A stretch of DNA of 64,000 bases from Nitrosomonadales bacterium (GCA_016235045.1 JACRME010000004.1:62001-126000); one strand, 5' to 3'; positions 47,374 to 55,987 are shown, counted from the first letter of the stretch. The notes: a model not told the origin generated them from the sequence alone. A program made the numbers and translations.

Positions 47374-47907
47374 CTAACCGGCAGCAGCCGCTGACCACAA
47401 TGGCAAACCCTTGGCATCGAGATAAGTCAGGTAAGCCCGCAAGTCAAACTCCAGTTGCGGATAATCCGGTTCCATATGCCGGCACAATTGATAGAACGCC
47501 TTGTCGTGCTCACGTTCTTTCATGTGCGAAAACTCATGCACCACGATCATGCGCAAAAACTCCTGCGGCATTTCCCTGAATAGCGTCGCCACCCGAATCT
47601 CGCGCTTGGTCTTGAGGTTCGCGCCTTGCACCCGCGAAATACTGGTATGCATGCCCAGCGCGTTCTTGATCACATGCAGCTTGCTGTCGAACGCCACCTT
47701 GCTCAATTGCCCTGCGTTGCGCAGATACTCATTCTTGATTTCAAGCACGTAGTCATACAGCGCCTTGTCCGTACGCACGCCGTGCGCCAGCGGGTACCTC
47801 TGCCGCAACAGGTCGGCCAACCGGTCTTGCGCGATCAGTTGCCGCACTTGCTCAACCAGCGCGGTGGGGTAGCCCGCAAGATAATTCGTCGTTGGTTTAG
47901 GGTGCAT
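47374..47907 (-). CDS. YgjP-like zinc metallopeptidase
   Basis: 177 residues from the ATG at 47907 (MHPKPTTNYLAGYPTALVEQ). The catalytic motif is VVHEFSHMKEREHDKAFYQ: HExxH, with a further His ten residues on, followed by DYPQLEFDLRAYLTYLD. This is the YgjP/WLM/SprT-related group of small metalloproteases, usually without a signal peptide. It lies eight bases after a kinase-like gene on the same strand. The substrate is unknown. Confidence 0.82.
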   Translation of the reverse strand: MHPKPTTNYLAGYPTALVEQVRQLIAQDRLADLLRQRYPLAHGVRTDKALYDYVLEIKNEYLRNAGQLSKVAFDSKLHVIKNALGMHTSISRVQGANLKTKREIRVATLFREMPQEFLRMIVVHEFSHMKEREHDKAFYQLCRHMEPDYPQLEFDLRAYLTYLDAKGLPLWSAAAAG

Positions 47908-47915
47908 GGCGAAAT

Positions 47916-48542
47916 TCAGGGCAGTACCAAGCCGCCGGTTTGTTCCAGCCAGTCTGCGATTTCGTCGGCGGCTTTCGGCACATTGCTGTCGGAGATGTCC
48001 AGCGTGAAGGTTGGCAGCGTGGATTCGCCGATCAACATGCGCATGCATTCCTGTTCGTCCAGGAATATCTGCAAGTCGTCGTACTGCGACGGATTGCCGG
48101 AGACCTTGAGCCGCTCGGCCCTGGCTGCCGCGAACGACTCAGGCGTGCGCGTGCAAAACACCAGGCGAAACCCCAGGGGCAGCAACCTGTCCTCCAGCCA
48201 CCTGAAGTCATAATGCTTGCCGTACTTGCGTAATTGGTACATCTGGGTGGAGATGTGGAAGCGGTCGATGATCCAGGAGTAGTAGCGCTGCAACTCGAAC
48301 AATCGCACCCAGGTGCGGTACGTTTCCATGGCCATTTCTTCTTCCTGCGGCTCGAAGTTGATCAGGCCGCGCCCCCAGGGGAAATTGGTGAAGGCGCACC
48401 ATTCCGCGGAGATCAATGGCGAGTGATAGCGGTATTTGCGCGGGCCGACAATGCGCGGATGCTCGTTGAGCGCGAAGGCGATCTCGGTCTTGTGGGTAAG
48501 GCGTGTGCCTTCGAGGATGATTTTCGGGCAGAGTTTTGTCAT
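47916..48542 (-). CDS. Kinase-like P-loop protein with altered Walker A
   Basis: 208 residues from the ATG at 48542 (MTKLCPKIILEGTRLTHKTE). The fold pattern resembles thymidylate or deoxynucleoside kinases: a P-loop-like start LEGTRLTHKTEIAFAL, and IIDRFHISTQMYQ in place of the DRY/S motif. The Walker A glycines are replaced (GTRLTHKT instead of GxxGxGKT), so ATP binding may be altered. The family is not one I can name. Upstream it faces the MAKGQQR small gene; the next gene downstream is the metallopeptidase. Confidence 0.55.
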   Translation of the reverse strand: MTKLCPKIILEGTRLTHKTEIAFALNEHPRIVGPRKYRYHSPLISAEWCAFTNFPWGRGLINFEPQEEEMAMETYRTWVRLFELQRYYSWIIDRFHISTQMYQLRKYGKHYDFRWLEDRLLPLGFRLVFCTRTPESFAAARAERLKVSGNPSQYDDLQIFLDEQECMRMLIGESTLPTFTLDISDSNVPKAADEIADWLEQTGGLVLP

Positions 48543-48623
48543 GGGCCGACCTCTCTTCCGCTGTTCGCTGCAAGCCGCCCGGCTTGCAGGTTGTTGCCAT
48601 TGCGGCAACAACCTGCGTGCGCT

Positions 48624-48695
48624 TCAGATTGCAGGCGTCGGTTTCTTTTTGGGCTTCTTCGCTTCCTTGGTTTTGCGTTGCTGTCCTTTGGCCAT
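48624..48695 (-). CDS. 23-residue basic peptide MAKGQQRKTK
   Basis: ATG at 48695 with AAGGAGAA eight bases before it, encoding MAKGQQRKTKEAKKPKKKP and TPAI before a TGA. Peptides starting MAKGQQR and rich in Lys occur in other betaproteobacteria as short annotated proteins, as far as I recall. The strong ribosome site and ordered sequence support translation. It lies just upstream of the kinase-like gene. Function unknown; the charge suggests RNA or DNA contact. Confidence 0.65.
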   Translation of the reverse strand: MAKGQQRKTKEAKKPKKKPTPAI

Positions 48696-48826
48696 GATCG
48701 TTCTCCTTGGTTGGGTAAATGTGCGCAGGGAAGATTTCGTTCAGCCGGCATCCCCGCACGCAATGTACCCGAGTCGAATCGCTTTGACCATCCGAAACAA
48801 TCCTGCCCGGTGCAGGCAGGGCGGGG

Positions 48827-49042
48827 TTATCCGCGCTTCCGGAGCGGATCCAGCAAAGCGGAAAGGCCGTTGTGATCCATTTCCTGCATCAATGCCAGGA
48901 GCATGCCGATCTCGCCCGGCGGAAATCCTTTGCGCGCAAACCAGTTCAGGTAATTTCCCGGCAAGTCGGCGATCAGCCGCCCCTTGTACTTGCCGTAGGG
49001 CATGACGCGGGTAACCAGCAGTTGCAGGTGTTCTGGATTCAT
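48827..49042 (-). CDS. DUF3820-family protein
   Basis: 71 residues: MNPEHLQLLVTRVMPYGKYK, GRLIADLPGNYLNWFARKGF and PPGEIGMLLALMQEMDHNGL. The MPYGKYKGR and DLPxxYLxWF pattern is the DUF3820 (putative quorum-sensing-regulated virulence factor) family. Small cytoplasmic protein, role unclear. On the - strand it follows the 49100-49516 gene. Confidence 0.85.
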   Translation of the reverse strand: MNPEHLQLLVTRVMPYGKYKGRLIADLPGNYLNWFARKGFPPGEIGMLLALMQEMDHNGLSALLDPLRKRG

Positions 49043-49099
49043 TGTTGCCGAAATTGTTGGGATTGCTTAGGGGTATGCCGATCGAAACAGGAACTCGAC

Positions 49100-49516
49100 C
49101 TATTGTTCTGGAACGCCTATCCGACTTTCCTGGTTGTCTTGCATTAACCCGGGCAATTCCCGCGGGTATCGCAGCAACGCATTCAAAACATAGTCTGCAA
49201 TTTCCCCGGGAAGCGAGTGACTGACCTCGCGGAAAGCCGAATGAACGCGAGGTGAATCGAAGAAGCCGTCCGGAATCAGGATTGGCGACGCCTTGTATTT
49301 TCCCGGCCTGTGCTCGCCGTCGTCCACGGCCATGTGTCTGAATCCGCCGTTGCTCCATGAGATGGACCGCTCCAAACCGCGCTTGTCGTAGCACAGCTCG
49401 AACCCGATACAACTCAGTTCATCCGATAACCAGACGATGAGGTCGAAATCATCCGAGAAAAACCAGCGCCGCCGGGCCTCGCCGGGAATTTGCCGGACAT
49501 TGATGCGTTCTTTCAT
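49100..49516 (-). CDS. Hypothetical protein, 138 residues
   Basis: MKERINVRQIPGEARRRWFF, then SDDFDLIVWLSDELSCIGFE and LCYDKRGLERSISWSNGG, with H-MAVDDGEHRPGKYKASPIL further on. The sequence has the look of a real, ordered protein (mixed polar and hydrophobic strands, GC-rich third positions) and matches a family of short proteins I have seen without a role. No membrane segment or signal peptide. The start at 49516 sits 32 bases after the gene at 49549-49848, so the two probably share a transcript. Confidence 0.65.
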   Translation of the reverse strand: MKERINVRQIPGEARRRWFFSDDFDLIVWLSDELSCIGFELCYDKRGLERSISWSNGGFRHMAVDDGEHRPGKYKASPILIPDGFFDSPRVHSAFREVSHSLPGEIADYVLNALLRYPRELPGLMQDNQESRIGVPEQ

Positions 49517-49548
49517 CGCTATTCCGAACTTCGCATGCTGCGGGCTGA

Positions 49549-49848
49549 TTATTTTGCCTCATCCCAGGTATCGCCCGAGCTCACTTCCGGAATCAGCGTG
49601 CTGTGGTACTCATGCAATAGCATCAATGCGGAAACGACGGGCATGGGAAAGCCTTGCCGACCGCCGCGTTCGTCGAAGATGGTTTTGCTGAGATATTCCT
49701 GCAGCACGACGCTTCCCCACATCTTCGCTATTTTTTCGCCCACCTTCGGGAATTTCTCCTGGACCAGCGCGAAGGCAGGAGCAATTCCCGGGGGTAACGC
49801 GGGTGCCATGGGTGCCTTGGGTGTCACTATGTTGATAGCCATATCCAT
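49549..49848 (-). CDS. Hypothetical protein, 99 residues
   Basis: MDMAINIVTPKAPMAPALPP, a Pro-rich start, followed by a helical body (FALVQEKFPKVGEKIAKMWG, VVLQEYLSKTIFDERGGRQG and PVVSALMLLHEYHSTLIP). I do not recognise it. It may share a transcript with the 49100-49516 gene. The codon use resembles its neighbours. Confidence 0.5.
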   Translation of the reverse strand: MDMAINIVTPKAPMAPALPPGIAPAFALVQEKFPKVGEKIAKMWGSVVLQEYLSKTIFDERGGRQGFPMPVVSALMLLHEYHSTLIPEVSSGDTWDEAK

Positions 49849-49855
49849 TCATCCT

Positions 49856-50050
49856 TCAAACATCCGATTTAATGAAGTGATCAAGACAGGAATTTTCCCC
49901 TGCCAAGCCGTACGACGCTCCCTCTTCCCTTGATGCCGGAATGAATCCATCCGTGCCCGGCATTGCCAGAGTGAACCAATAGGTTGTCCCATAATACGCT
50001 TCGACCGGATAGACAGGAACATAGCGGGAGACGGATACGCCGGGCGGCAA
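49856..50050 (-). CDS. Possible short protein, 64 residues
   Basis: A TTG-start frame encoding PPGVSVSRYVPVYPVEAYYG, TTYWFTLAMPGTDGFIPA and SREEGASYGLAGE. It has no clear ribosome site, but the frame ends eight bases before the gene at 49549-49848, and the residue mix looks ordered. It could equally be a remnant. Low confidence. Confidence 0.3.
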   Translation of the reverse strand: MPPGVSVSRYVPVYPVEAYYGTTYWFTLAMPGTDGFIPASREEGASYGLAGENSCLDHFIKSDV

Positions 50051-50172
50051 TCTAGCACCAAAGCCCCTTTCGACCTATAGGCCAAAAGATATAGGCCGGT
50101 ATCTATACCTTATTGGAATCCATCCCCCGCCGGAGTGGGCTTCAGAAAATTCCGGCGCGCCCCGGCAACTGA

Positions 50173-50991
50173 TTACTTGCCGCCGCACAGGCTTTCGCAC
50201 GGTATGCCGTCGCGATTGCCATCCAGCGTTTGAATGCCGCAATTGGCAAGGTAGAAGCGGGCTTCGTCGCACGAGCGCATTTCCCGGCATCGGCTCTTTT
50301 TCCCGCATTCCAATTCGTCCGTTCCGGCTGTGCCGTGTCGGCTGGCGAATGCATCGGGTTTGGCCCAGGGATGCTGCTTGCGCCATTGCCACGGCGCCTG
50401 CGGGTCGGTTTGCGACCATAGTCCGCGACGGGCTTGCCGGGCGGCATTTTGCAACTTCAGGTAAATATTGCCGGAGTCGCGCGATGGGATGTGGGCGTCG
50501 CCGGGGGCTTGTTCTTTTGCTTCGGGCGTTGGCCTGCGATTTTGCCACTGCTCGGCCCACGCCATGCCACGTTGCACCTGTTCCTGATTGACGTTGCGGC
50601 CGCCCACCCAAACCGTCCCGACGATGCGTCCATACTGGTCGACTGCCCGGCTGTCGATACGCACCGGTTTTTTCCCGATCAGTTCCTGCAGCGAATCGCG
50701 CGACTGCTTGCCAAAGGCCTGGGCTTTTTCCGGCGCGTCGATATGAACCAGACGAACTTTTATTTTCTGCCTGCCGCGCGAGAGGGACGTCGGCGGCCGC
50801 CCGGCAGCTTCGCTGCCACCCTCCCGCAGCACCCGCGAGGGGTACGCCGGTGGGTGCCCGGCAGCTTCGCTGCCACCCTCCCGCAGCACCACAACGGTAT
50901 CGCCGTCAATCACCACGATTACTTCGGCATCGAAGCTCTCGGCCTGTGCGCCCAAAGCGATGCCACAACACAGGGCGAGCAGCGCTCTCAC
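50173..50991 (-). CDS. Secreted thermonuclease with repeat-encoded insertion
   Basis: 272 residues from a GTG at 50991 that overlaps the pgpA stop. Signal peptide RALLALCCGIALGAQA. The staphylococcal nuclease domain has VIDGDTVVVL, KVRLVHIDAPEKAQAFGKQS and VDQYGRIVGTVWVGGRNVN; the catalytic Arg and Asp are present. A C-terminal excalibur-type motif has the calcium-like DGNRDGIPCE. Between VVVL and RQKIKVRL sits an insert of about 37 residues (LREGGSEAAGHPPAYPSRV twice, with changes) made of direct repeats; this loop is short in other nucleases. Confidence 0.82.
   Translation of the reverse strand: MRALLALCCGIALGAQAESFDAEVIVVIDGDTVVVLREGGSEAAGHPPAYPSRVLREGGSEAAGRPPTSLSRGRQKIKVRLVHIDAPEKAQAFGKQSRDSLQELIGKKPVRIDSRAVDQYGRIVGTVWVGGRNVNQEQVQRGMAWAEQWQNRRPTPEAKEQAPGDAHIPSRDSGNIYLKLQNAARQARRGLWSQTDPQAPWQWRKQHPWAKPDAFASRHGTAGTDELECGKKSRCREMRSCDEARFYLANCGIQTLDGNRDGIPCESLCGGK
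50799..50890. repeat. Direct repeat inside the thermonuclease gene
   Basis: Two identical 35-bp units at 50799-50833 and 50856-50890, 57 bp (19 codons) apart, each with a GGCAGC-TTC-GCTGCC hairpin. The period of 57 bp keeps the reading frame. Confidence 0.85.
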
Positions 50992-51494
50992 CACAGGATG
51001 CTTTTGATCACCGCCAAACACAGGAGAGTGTAGCCGGCAGCGAGAATGTCGTCGAACATCACGCCCAATCCGCCGTGCCAGGTCCTGTCGAAATGACGAA
51101 TGGGTTCCGGTTTTGCGATATCGAAGTAGCGGAACAGCGCGAACGCCAGCACCTGCCAGACCAGTCCTTCCGGGGTAAAAAACAGCACCAGCGTGAACGC
51201 GACGATCTCGTCCCATACGATGCCGCCGTAGTCGGCCACGCCCAGCGCCTTGCCGGTGATGTCGCACACCCAAACGCCGAAGGCGAACGCCCAGATCAAC
51301 ACCAGCAGGAACAGCGCATCGGTCAGCCGGGGCGCAAGATACCAATACATGGGAAAGGCGACCAGCGTGCCCGCGGTGCCCGGCCCTTTCGGCAGCAGCC
51401 CGGCGCCGAAGCCGAAGGAAAGAAAATGCGCGGGGTGGCTGAACAGGAATCCCCAGGTGGGTTGAAATTTCAATCGGTCATTTGAAGTGGTCAT
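50988..51494 (-). CDS. pgpA: Phosphatidylglycerophosphatase A
   Basis: 168 residues with about four membrane helices. Family blocks are GFGAGLLPKGPGTAGTLVA, DYGGIVWDEIVAF and DIAKPEPIRHFDRTWHGGLG and VMFDDILAA. PgpA removes the phosphate from phosphatidylglycerophosphate in the inner membrane. It follows thiL with a 17-base overlap and is followed by the thermonuclease gene, both coupled; thiL-pgpA order is common in proteobacteria. Confidence 0.94.
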   Translation of the reverse strand: MTTSNDRLKFQPTWGFLFSHPAHFLSFGFGAGLLPKGPGTAGTLVAFPMYWYLAPRLTDALFLLVLIWAFAFGVWVCDITGKALGVADYGGIVWDEIVAFTLVLFFTPEGLVWQVLAFALFRYFDIAKPEPIRHFDRTWHGGLGVMFDDILAAGYTLLCLAVIKSILW

Positions 51495-52425
51495 AGCCGC
51501 TTTCCGTTATTTTTATCTCGCTGCCGTCCCCGGCCCGCACCATACAACCCTGTTTCGCGCAGATACTGCCGATGCGCGCGAGCGGCAATTGAAGTTTCCC
51601 GGCAACCGCCTCGATCTCCCCGCGTCTTTCTGCGGAGGCGGTAAAGCACAATTCGTAATCGTCGCCGCCGGCCAGCACGCATTGCCGGAACAGCACCTCG
51701 TCGATACCTTCACCCCCCGCTTTCGGGATGAGCTCGAATTGTATCTCCGCGCCCAGTTGCGAGCATTCCAGAATATGGCCGAGATCGGCCAGCAAGCCGT
51801 CGGAAATGTCGATGGCAGCGTGCGCGATGTCGCGCAACGCCATACCCAACGCGACGCGCGGTTGCGGCCGATGCAAAGCCGCCAGGCAGGCGCTACGGGT
51901 GTCTTCAGGCAATACCACCCTGCCCTGCAGGTGCGCCAGCCCCAGCGCCGCCATACCCAGGCGACCGGACACCCAGATGTCATCCCCGGCCCTGGCTCCG
52001 CTACGGCGCAACGCTTTGCCAGCGGGCACTTCGCCCATAATGGCGACGCACAGGTTGAGCGGGCCGCGCGTGGTATCCCCACCGACGAGTTCGACGCCGT
52101 GTTCGTCCGCCAATGCAAAGAAGCCGGCACTGAATTGCTGCAGCCAGTCTTCGTCCGCTTTCGGCAGCGATAAGGCCAGCGTCGCCCAGCGCGGGTCTGC
52201 GCCCATTGCGGCCAGGTCGGACAGATTCACCGCCAGTGTTTTATGCCCCAACAGGAAGGGATCGGTATCGGGCAGGAAGTGGGTGCCGCTCACCAGTATA
52301 TCGGTGGACACCGCCAACTCCATGCCGTCTGCAATGCGCAACAGTGCAGCATCGTCGCCCACGCCCAAGGTGGCGCCCGGCGCGGGGCGGGTGAAATAGC
52401 GTTTGATGAGGTCGAATTCGGACAT
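51478..52425 (-). CDS. thiL: Thiamine-monophosphate kinase
   Basis: 315 residues. N-terminal SEFDLIKRYF, the Mg/ATP motif VGDDAALL, VSTDILVSGTHFLPDTDP, and ELVGGDTTRGP. ThiL phosphorylates thiamine monophosphate to thiamine diphosphate. Length is normal for the family. It is part of the common nusB-thiL-pgpA arrangement, though a 257-bp repeat-bearing spacer separates it from nusB here. Confidence 0.95.
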   Translation of the reverse strand: MSEFDLIKRYFTRPAPGATLGVGDDAALLRIADGMELAVSTDILVSGTHFLPDTDPFLLGHKTLAVNLSDLAAMGADPRWATLALSLPKADEDWLQQFSAGFFALADEHGVELVGGDTTRGPLNLCVAIMGEVPAGKALRRSGARAGDDIWVSGRLGMAALGLAHLQGRVVLPEDTRSACLAALHRPQPRVALGMALRDIAHAAIDISDGLLADLGHILECSQLGAEIQFELIPKAGGEGIDEVLFRQCVLAGGDDYELCFTASAERRGEIEAVAGKLQLPLARIGSICAKQGCMVRAGDGSEIKITESGYDHFK

Positions 52426-52575
52426 AAGATCAGTCGTTTGTCTCTTGTCTTTAGGGAAATGGTGATTTATTCGGTTTCGTCGTTCCGTCGCTGCGTGTGT
52501 TGTTGGGACTTCAGCCCCTTACAACCACGGCGTACCCCTTGCGGGTGAAAGCCGGAACCCAGTTAAATAAAGGCA

Positions 52576-52602
52576 CTGGATACCGGCCTTCGCCGGTATG
52601 AC
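52576..52602. repeat. GTCATACCGGC repeat, single copy
   Basis: CTGGATACCGGC...GCCGGTATGAC in the nusB-thiL spacer. A single unit of the family at 26496, 26580, 32609 and 32708. The rest of the spacer (52426-52682) holds no gene. Confidence 0.8.
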
Positions 52603-52682
52603 GAATTAATCAGCGCTGCCCAGTTTTTTAGTTGAAAGCCGCACCGGACTTTTGTAACCAACGTCTAAGGACCAGCGACTTG

Positions 52683-53135
52683 CTATTTTGCTTTCACTTC
52701 CGCCGCGCGCACTTGCGCCGCAAGTTTATCCAGCACGCCGTTGACGAACTTGTGCCCGTCGCTGCCGCCGAAGGTCTTGGCCAGCTCGACCGCCTCGTTG
52801 ATCACGACGCGGTAGGGCACTTCGGGATGCCGGGTCAACTCGTAAGTACCCAGCAACAGCACGGAGTATTCGACCGGGCTCAGTTCCTTCACGGCACGAT
52901 CCAGGTGCGGGGCGATCTGCGCTGCCAATTCCTCGTTCTGCGCGATAACGCCGTGCAGCAATTGCCCGAAGAATTCGCTGTCGTAGCGTCCCAGACTTTT
53001 CTCGTCGCGCGTTGCCTTCTCGATCAGCGCCGCGCTCTTGCCGGAAAGGCGCCATTCGTAAATGCCCTGCATCGCCAGTTCGCGCGCCCGATGGCGCACG
53101 CTCCTGGCCGGATTGCTCTGCTTGGCCTCGCTCAT
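52683..53135 (-). CDS. nusB: Transcription antitermination factor NusB
   Basis: 150 residues: [29 protein letters not shown]-type block ([14 protein letters not shown]), [29 protein letters not shown]-type block ([17 protein letters not shown]) and the final [14 protein letters not shown]. NusB binds boxA RNA with NusE/S10 in rRNA antitermination. It overlaps ribH by four bases. Confidence 0.95.
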   Translation of the reverse strand: MSEAKQSNPARSVRHRARELAMQGIYEWRLSGKSAALIEKATRDEKSLGRYDSEFFGQLLHGVIAQNEELAAQIAPHLDRAVKELSPVEYSVLLLGTYELTRHPEVPYRVVINEAVELAKTFGGSDGHKFVNGVLDKLAAQVRAAEVKAK

Positions 53136-53584
53136 GCAAGGGCCTTCAGCAGGTGCACCATTTCGATGGCAACCAGGGCAGCTTCCGCCCCTTTCACGTT
53201 CATGCGCACTTCGGCCTGTTCGTCGGTGTCGGTGGTCAGGATCGCGTTGGCAACGGGCACGCCGCTATGCAGCTGCACTTCGCCCACGCCGCGCGCCGAT
53301 TCGTTGGAAACCACTTCGAAGTGATAAGTGTCGCCGCGTATCACCGCCCCCAGCGCGATGAGCGCATCGAACTTTTTGCTCTGCGCCATGGTTTGCAACA
53401 CCAGCGGAATCTCCAACGCGCCCGGTACATTGGCCAGCGTGATGTCGCTTTCGCCCACGCCGCTTTTCACCAGTTGTGCACGGCATGCCGCCAGCAGGCC
53501 CTCGCACACCACTTCGTTGAAGCGGCTCTGCACAATGCCGATGCGCAGGCCTTTGCCGTTCAGGTTCTGTTCGATTTCTTTCAT
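53132..53584 (-). CDS. ribH: 6,7-dimethyl-8-ribityllumazine synthase
   Basis: 150 residues from the ATG at 53584, with AAGGAAACGA before it. Family blocks are [41 protein letters not shown] and [17 protein letters not shown]. It condenses 5-amino-6-ribitylamino-uracil with dihydroxybutanone phosphate. Its start overlaps the stop of the ribBA-like gene. Confidence 0.95.
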   Translation of the reverse strand: MKEIEQNLNGKGLRIGIVQSRFNEVVCEGLLAACRAQLVKSGVGESDITLANVPGALEIPLVLQTMAQSKKFDALIALGAVIRGDTYHFEVVSNESARGVGEVQLHSGVPVANAILTTDTDEQAEVRMNVKGAEAALVAIEMVHLLKALA

Positions 53585-54681
53585 TTCGTTTCCTTGCATT
53601 GACAATAGCGCACCACCTCAAGACCGAAGCCGGCCATGCTGGGGAGTTTGCGCGGGGTGGCGATCAGGCACATCTTGCCGACGTTGAGATCGCGCAGGAT
53701 CTGGGCGCCGATACCGTAACTGCGCGGATCCCATTGCGCATGATGCGGCTCGGGCTTGGCCGCGGCACGCGCCAGCAGGCTGGCCGAGGTCTCCGGATGG
53801 TGCATCAGCACCAGTACACCCGCTGGCGACTGGCTGATCTTTTTCAACGCATCGTGCACGCTGGTGGTGTTGGGGGAACTGACCTGTTCCAGGAAATCCA
53901 GCGCGGACAGCGGCTCGTGCACGCGCACCACCGTCTCGACCTGCGGCTGAATGTCGCCCTTCACCAGTGCCAGATGGGTGCGTTGCGTGGTCTTGTCGGT
54001 ATATGTCACCAGGTCGAATTCGCCATAGGCTGTCTGCACCTTGCGTCGCGCGACGCGCTCGACCAGCGTCTCGTTGTGGCTGCGGTATTCGATCAGGTCG
54101 GCGATGGTGCCGATCTTCAGGCCGTGTTCCTTGGCAAACGGGATCAGGTCGGGCAGGCGCGCCATTTCGCCGTCTTCCTTGAGTATCTCGCAGATCACCG
54201 ATGCCGGCGTCACGCCCGCCAGTTGCGCCAGGTCGCAGCCTGCCTCGGTATGCCCGGCGCGCACCAGCACACCGCCGTTCTGCGCGCGCAAGGGGAAGAT
54301 ATGGCCCGGATGCACGATGTCGCTCGGTTTGCTGTGCTTGTCCACCGCCACCTGGATGGTACGTGAGCGATCGGCGGCCGAAATGCCGGTGGTTACGCCG
54401 GTCGCGGCCTCGATGGAAACGGTGAAGTTGGTCGCCAGCGACAGGCCGTTGTCGCGCACCATCAGCGGCAAATTGAGTTGCTGGCAGTGCTCTTGCGTGA
54501 GCGTCAGGCAGACCAGCCCGCGCCCGTGCTTGGCCATGAAATTGATCTTTTCCGGCGTGACGAATTCGGCGGCGAACAGCAGGTCGCCCTCGTTCTCGCG
54601 GTCTTCCTCGTCGACCAGTACAACCATACGCCCGGCGCGTATTTCTTCGATGATTTCGGTTATTGGTGCTATGTCTGTCAT
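53581..54681 (-). CDS. ribBA: 3,4-dihydroxybutanone-4-phosphate synthase with degenerate GTP cyclohydrolase II domain
   Basis: 366 residues from the ATG at 54681 ([20 protein letters not shown]). The N-terminal DHBP synthase domain is intact ([35 protein letters not shown]). The C-terminal domain has the GTP cyclohydrolase II fold but the zinc ligands C-x10-C-x-C are missing: where RVHSEC...C-x-C is expected, the sequence is [15 protein letters not shown]. This half is probably inactive; a separate ribA should exist elsewhere. Such RibBX-type proteins are common in betaproteobacteria. Confidence 0.88.
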   Translation of the reverse strand: MTDIAPITEIIEEIRAGRMVVLVDEEDRENEGDLLFAAEFVTPEKINFMAKHGRGLVCLTLTQEHCQQLNLPLMVRDNGLSLATNFTVSIEAATGVTTGISAADRSRTIQVAVDKHSKPSDIVHPGHIFPLRAQNGGVLVRAGHTEAGCDLAQLAGVTPASVICEILKEDGEMARLPDLIPFAKEHGLKIGTIADLIEYRSHNETLVERVARRKVQTAYGEFDLVTYTDKTTQRTHLALVKGDIQPQVETVVRVHEPLSALDFLEQVSSPNTTSVHDALKKISQSPAGVLVLMHHPETSASLLARAAAKPEPHHAQWDPRSYGIGAQILRDLNVGKMCLIATPRKLPSMAGFGLEVVRYCQCKETK

Positions 54682-54793
54682 GGGTGCGGCTCTGGCGTTC
54701 AATGTAAAGGGTACGGATTCTATCATCTTCACTGCAACTCCAGCCCGGACGCGTGTACTATTGGCAGCTATCGAATTTTGGGAATGACTGCTT

Positions 54794-55342
54794 ATGCTGG
54801 AGTGGCTTGCCTTTTTCACCGGAACCGCATTTCTGTACCATGTCTCGCGCGCCTCGTTGCGCGTACCGAAGTCGCACGGTTTCTACCGTTTTTTTGCCTG
54901 GGAATTGATGCTGCTGCTGATCGTGCTGAATATGGACGGCTGGTATAGCGCGCCGCTCAACCTCGACCAGAGCATCAGCGGCGTATTGATGGGAATTTCG
55001 TTAATACTGGTCATCTCAAGCTACGAGTCGCTGCGCCGGTTCGGGAAACGGGATGATTCGCGCGACGACTCTCACCTGCTGCAATTCGAGAAAACCACCG
55101 CGCTGGTGAGCCAGGGGATCTACCGCCATATCCGCCACCCCATGTACAGTTCGCTCATCCTGCTGGACTGGGGCTTGTTCTTCAAGCACGCCGCCTGGCT
55201 GAACGGCGGCATTGCGCTGGCTGCCAATATCCTTCTGGTATTCGCTGCGCTTGCGGAAGAACGGGAGAATATCCGTTACTTCGGCATCCGGTACCGGGAA
55301 TACATGCAACGCACGCGGCGCTTTGTGCCTTTTCTGGCTTGA
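54794..55342 (+). CDS. ICMT-like membrane methyltransferase
   Basis: 182 residues with four or five membrane helices, divergent from ribBA. The C-terminus has QGIYRHIRHPMYSSLILLDW and AALAEERENIRYFGIRYREY and MQRTRRFVPFL, the isoprenylcysteine/phospholipid methyltransferase family pattern that binds S-adenosylmethionine. In bacteria the substrates are often lipids. It stands alone between ribBA and ribE. Confidence 0.8.
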   Translation: MLEWLAFFTGTAFLYHVSRASLRVPKSHGFYRFFAWELMLLLIVLNMDGWYSAPLNLDQSISGVLMGISLILVISSYESLRRFGKRDDSRDDSHLLQFEKTTALVSQGIYRHIRHPMYSSLILLDWGLFFKHAAWLNGGIALAANILLVFAALAEERENIRYFGIRYREYMQRTRRFVPFLA

Positions 55343-55388
55343 ATTCCGGTTCGATAACGGAGCCGAAGGACGGGATCGCCCCGCCCGA

Positions 55389-55985
55389 TTACTTTTCTTC
55401 CGCCGTCATCATGCGCTCGACATAGCGCGCGATGAGGTCGATCTCCAGATTCACCCTGGAGCCGACCTTCAGTTCGTTCAGCGTCGTCACATCCAGTGTA
55501 TGCGGAATCAGGTTCACCTCGAATTCCGCGCCTGCGACCCGGTTCACCGTGAGGCTGACGCCGTTGATGGTGATGGAACCCTTCATTGCGATGTACTTGG
55601 CCAGTTCGTGCGGCGCGCGCACCACCAGGCGCCAGCTCTCGCCAATGTCGTTGAACGCGATGACCTCGCCCACGCCATCCACATGGCCGCTCACCATATG
55701 CCCGCCCAAGCGGTCGGACAGACGCAGGGCTTTTTCCAGGTTGACGTGACCTCCCTGGGCTCCCAGCCCGGCAGTGCAATTCAACGTCTCGCGCGAGACA
55801 TCCACGGTGAAGTCGTTGCCGTCCAGTTTTACCACGGTGAGGCACACCCCGTTCACCGCGATGCTGTCGCCGAGCTGCACATCGTCCATACCAAGCGCTT
55901 CGGCGGCCACGGTCAGGCGCAAGCCGCCTTCGCGATCCTGCGCCGATTTGATCAGACCGACATCGGCCACGATTCCGCTGAACAT
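55389..55985 (-). CDS. ribE: Riboflavin synthase, alpha subunit
   Basis: 198 residues with two lumazine-binding repeats. Repeat 1 starts MFSGIVADVGLI with GDSIAVNGVCLTVV and VSRETLNCT; repeat 2 has LGGHMVSGHVDGVGEV, GSITINGVSLTVN and IPHTLDVTTL. The ATG at 55985 is eight bases from an AAGGAG site; the ATG at 55991 is only two bases from it, so the shorter start is favoured. It turns two lumazines into riboflavin. Confidence 0.93.
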   Translation of the reverse strand: MFSGIVADVGLIKSAQDREGGLRLTVAAEALGMDDVQLGDSIAVNGVCLTVVKLDGNDFTVDVSRETLNCTAGLGAQGGHVNLEKALRLSDRLGGHMVSGHVDGVGEVIAFNDIGESWRLVVRAPHELAKYIAMKGSITINGVSLTVNRVAGAEFEVNLIPHTLDVTTLNELKVGSRVNLEIDLIARYVERMMTAEEK

Positions 55986-55987
55986 AT

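Noticed and set aside
54682-54793. FMN riboswitch upstream of ribBA, or elsewhere near the riboflavin genes
   Set aside because: The conserved RFN core sequences were not found upstream of any riboflavin gene here.
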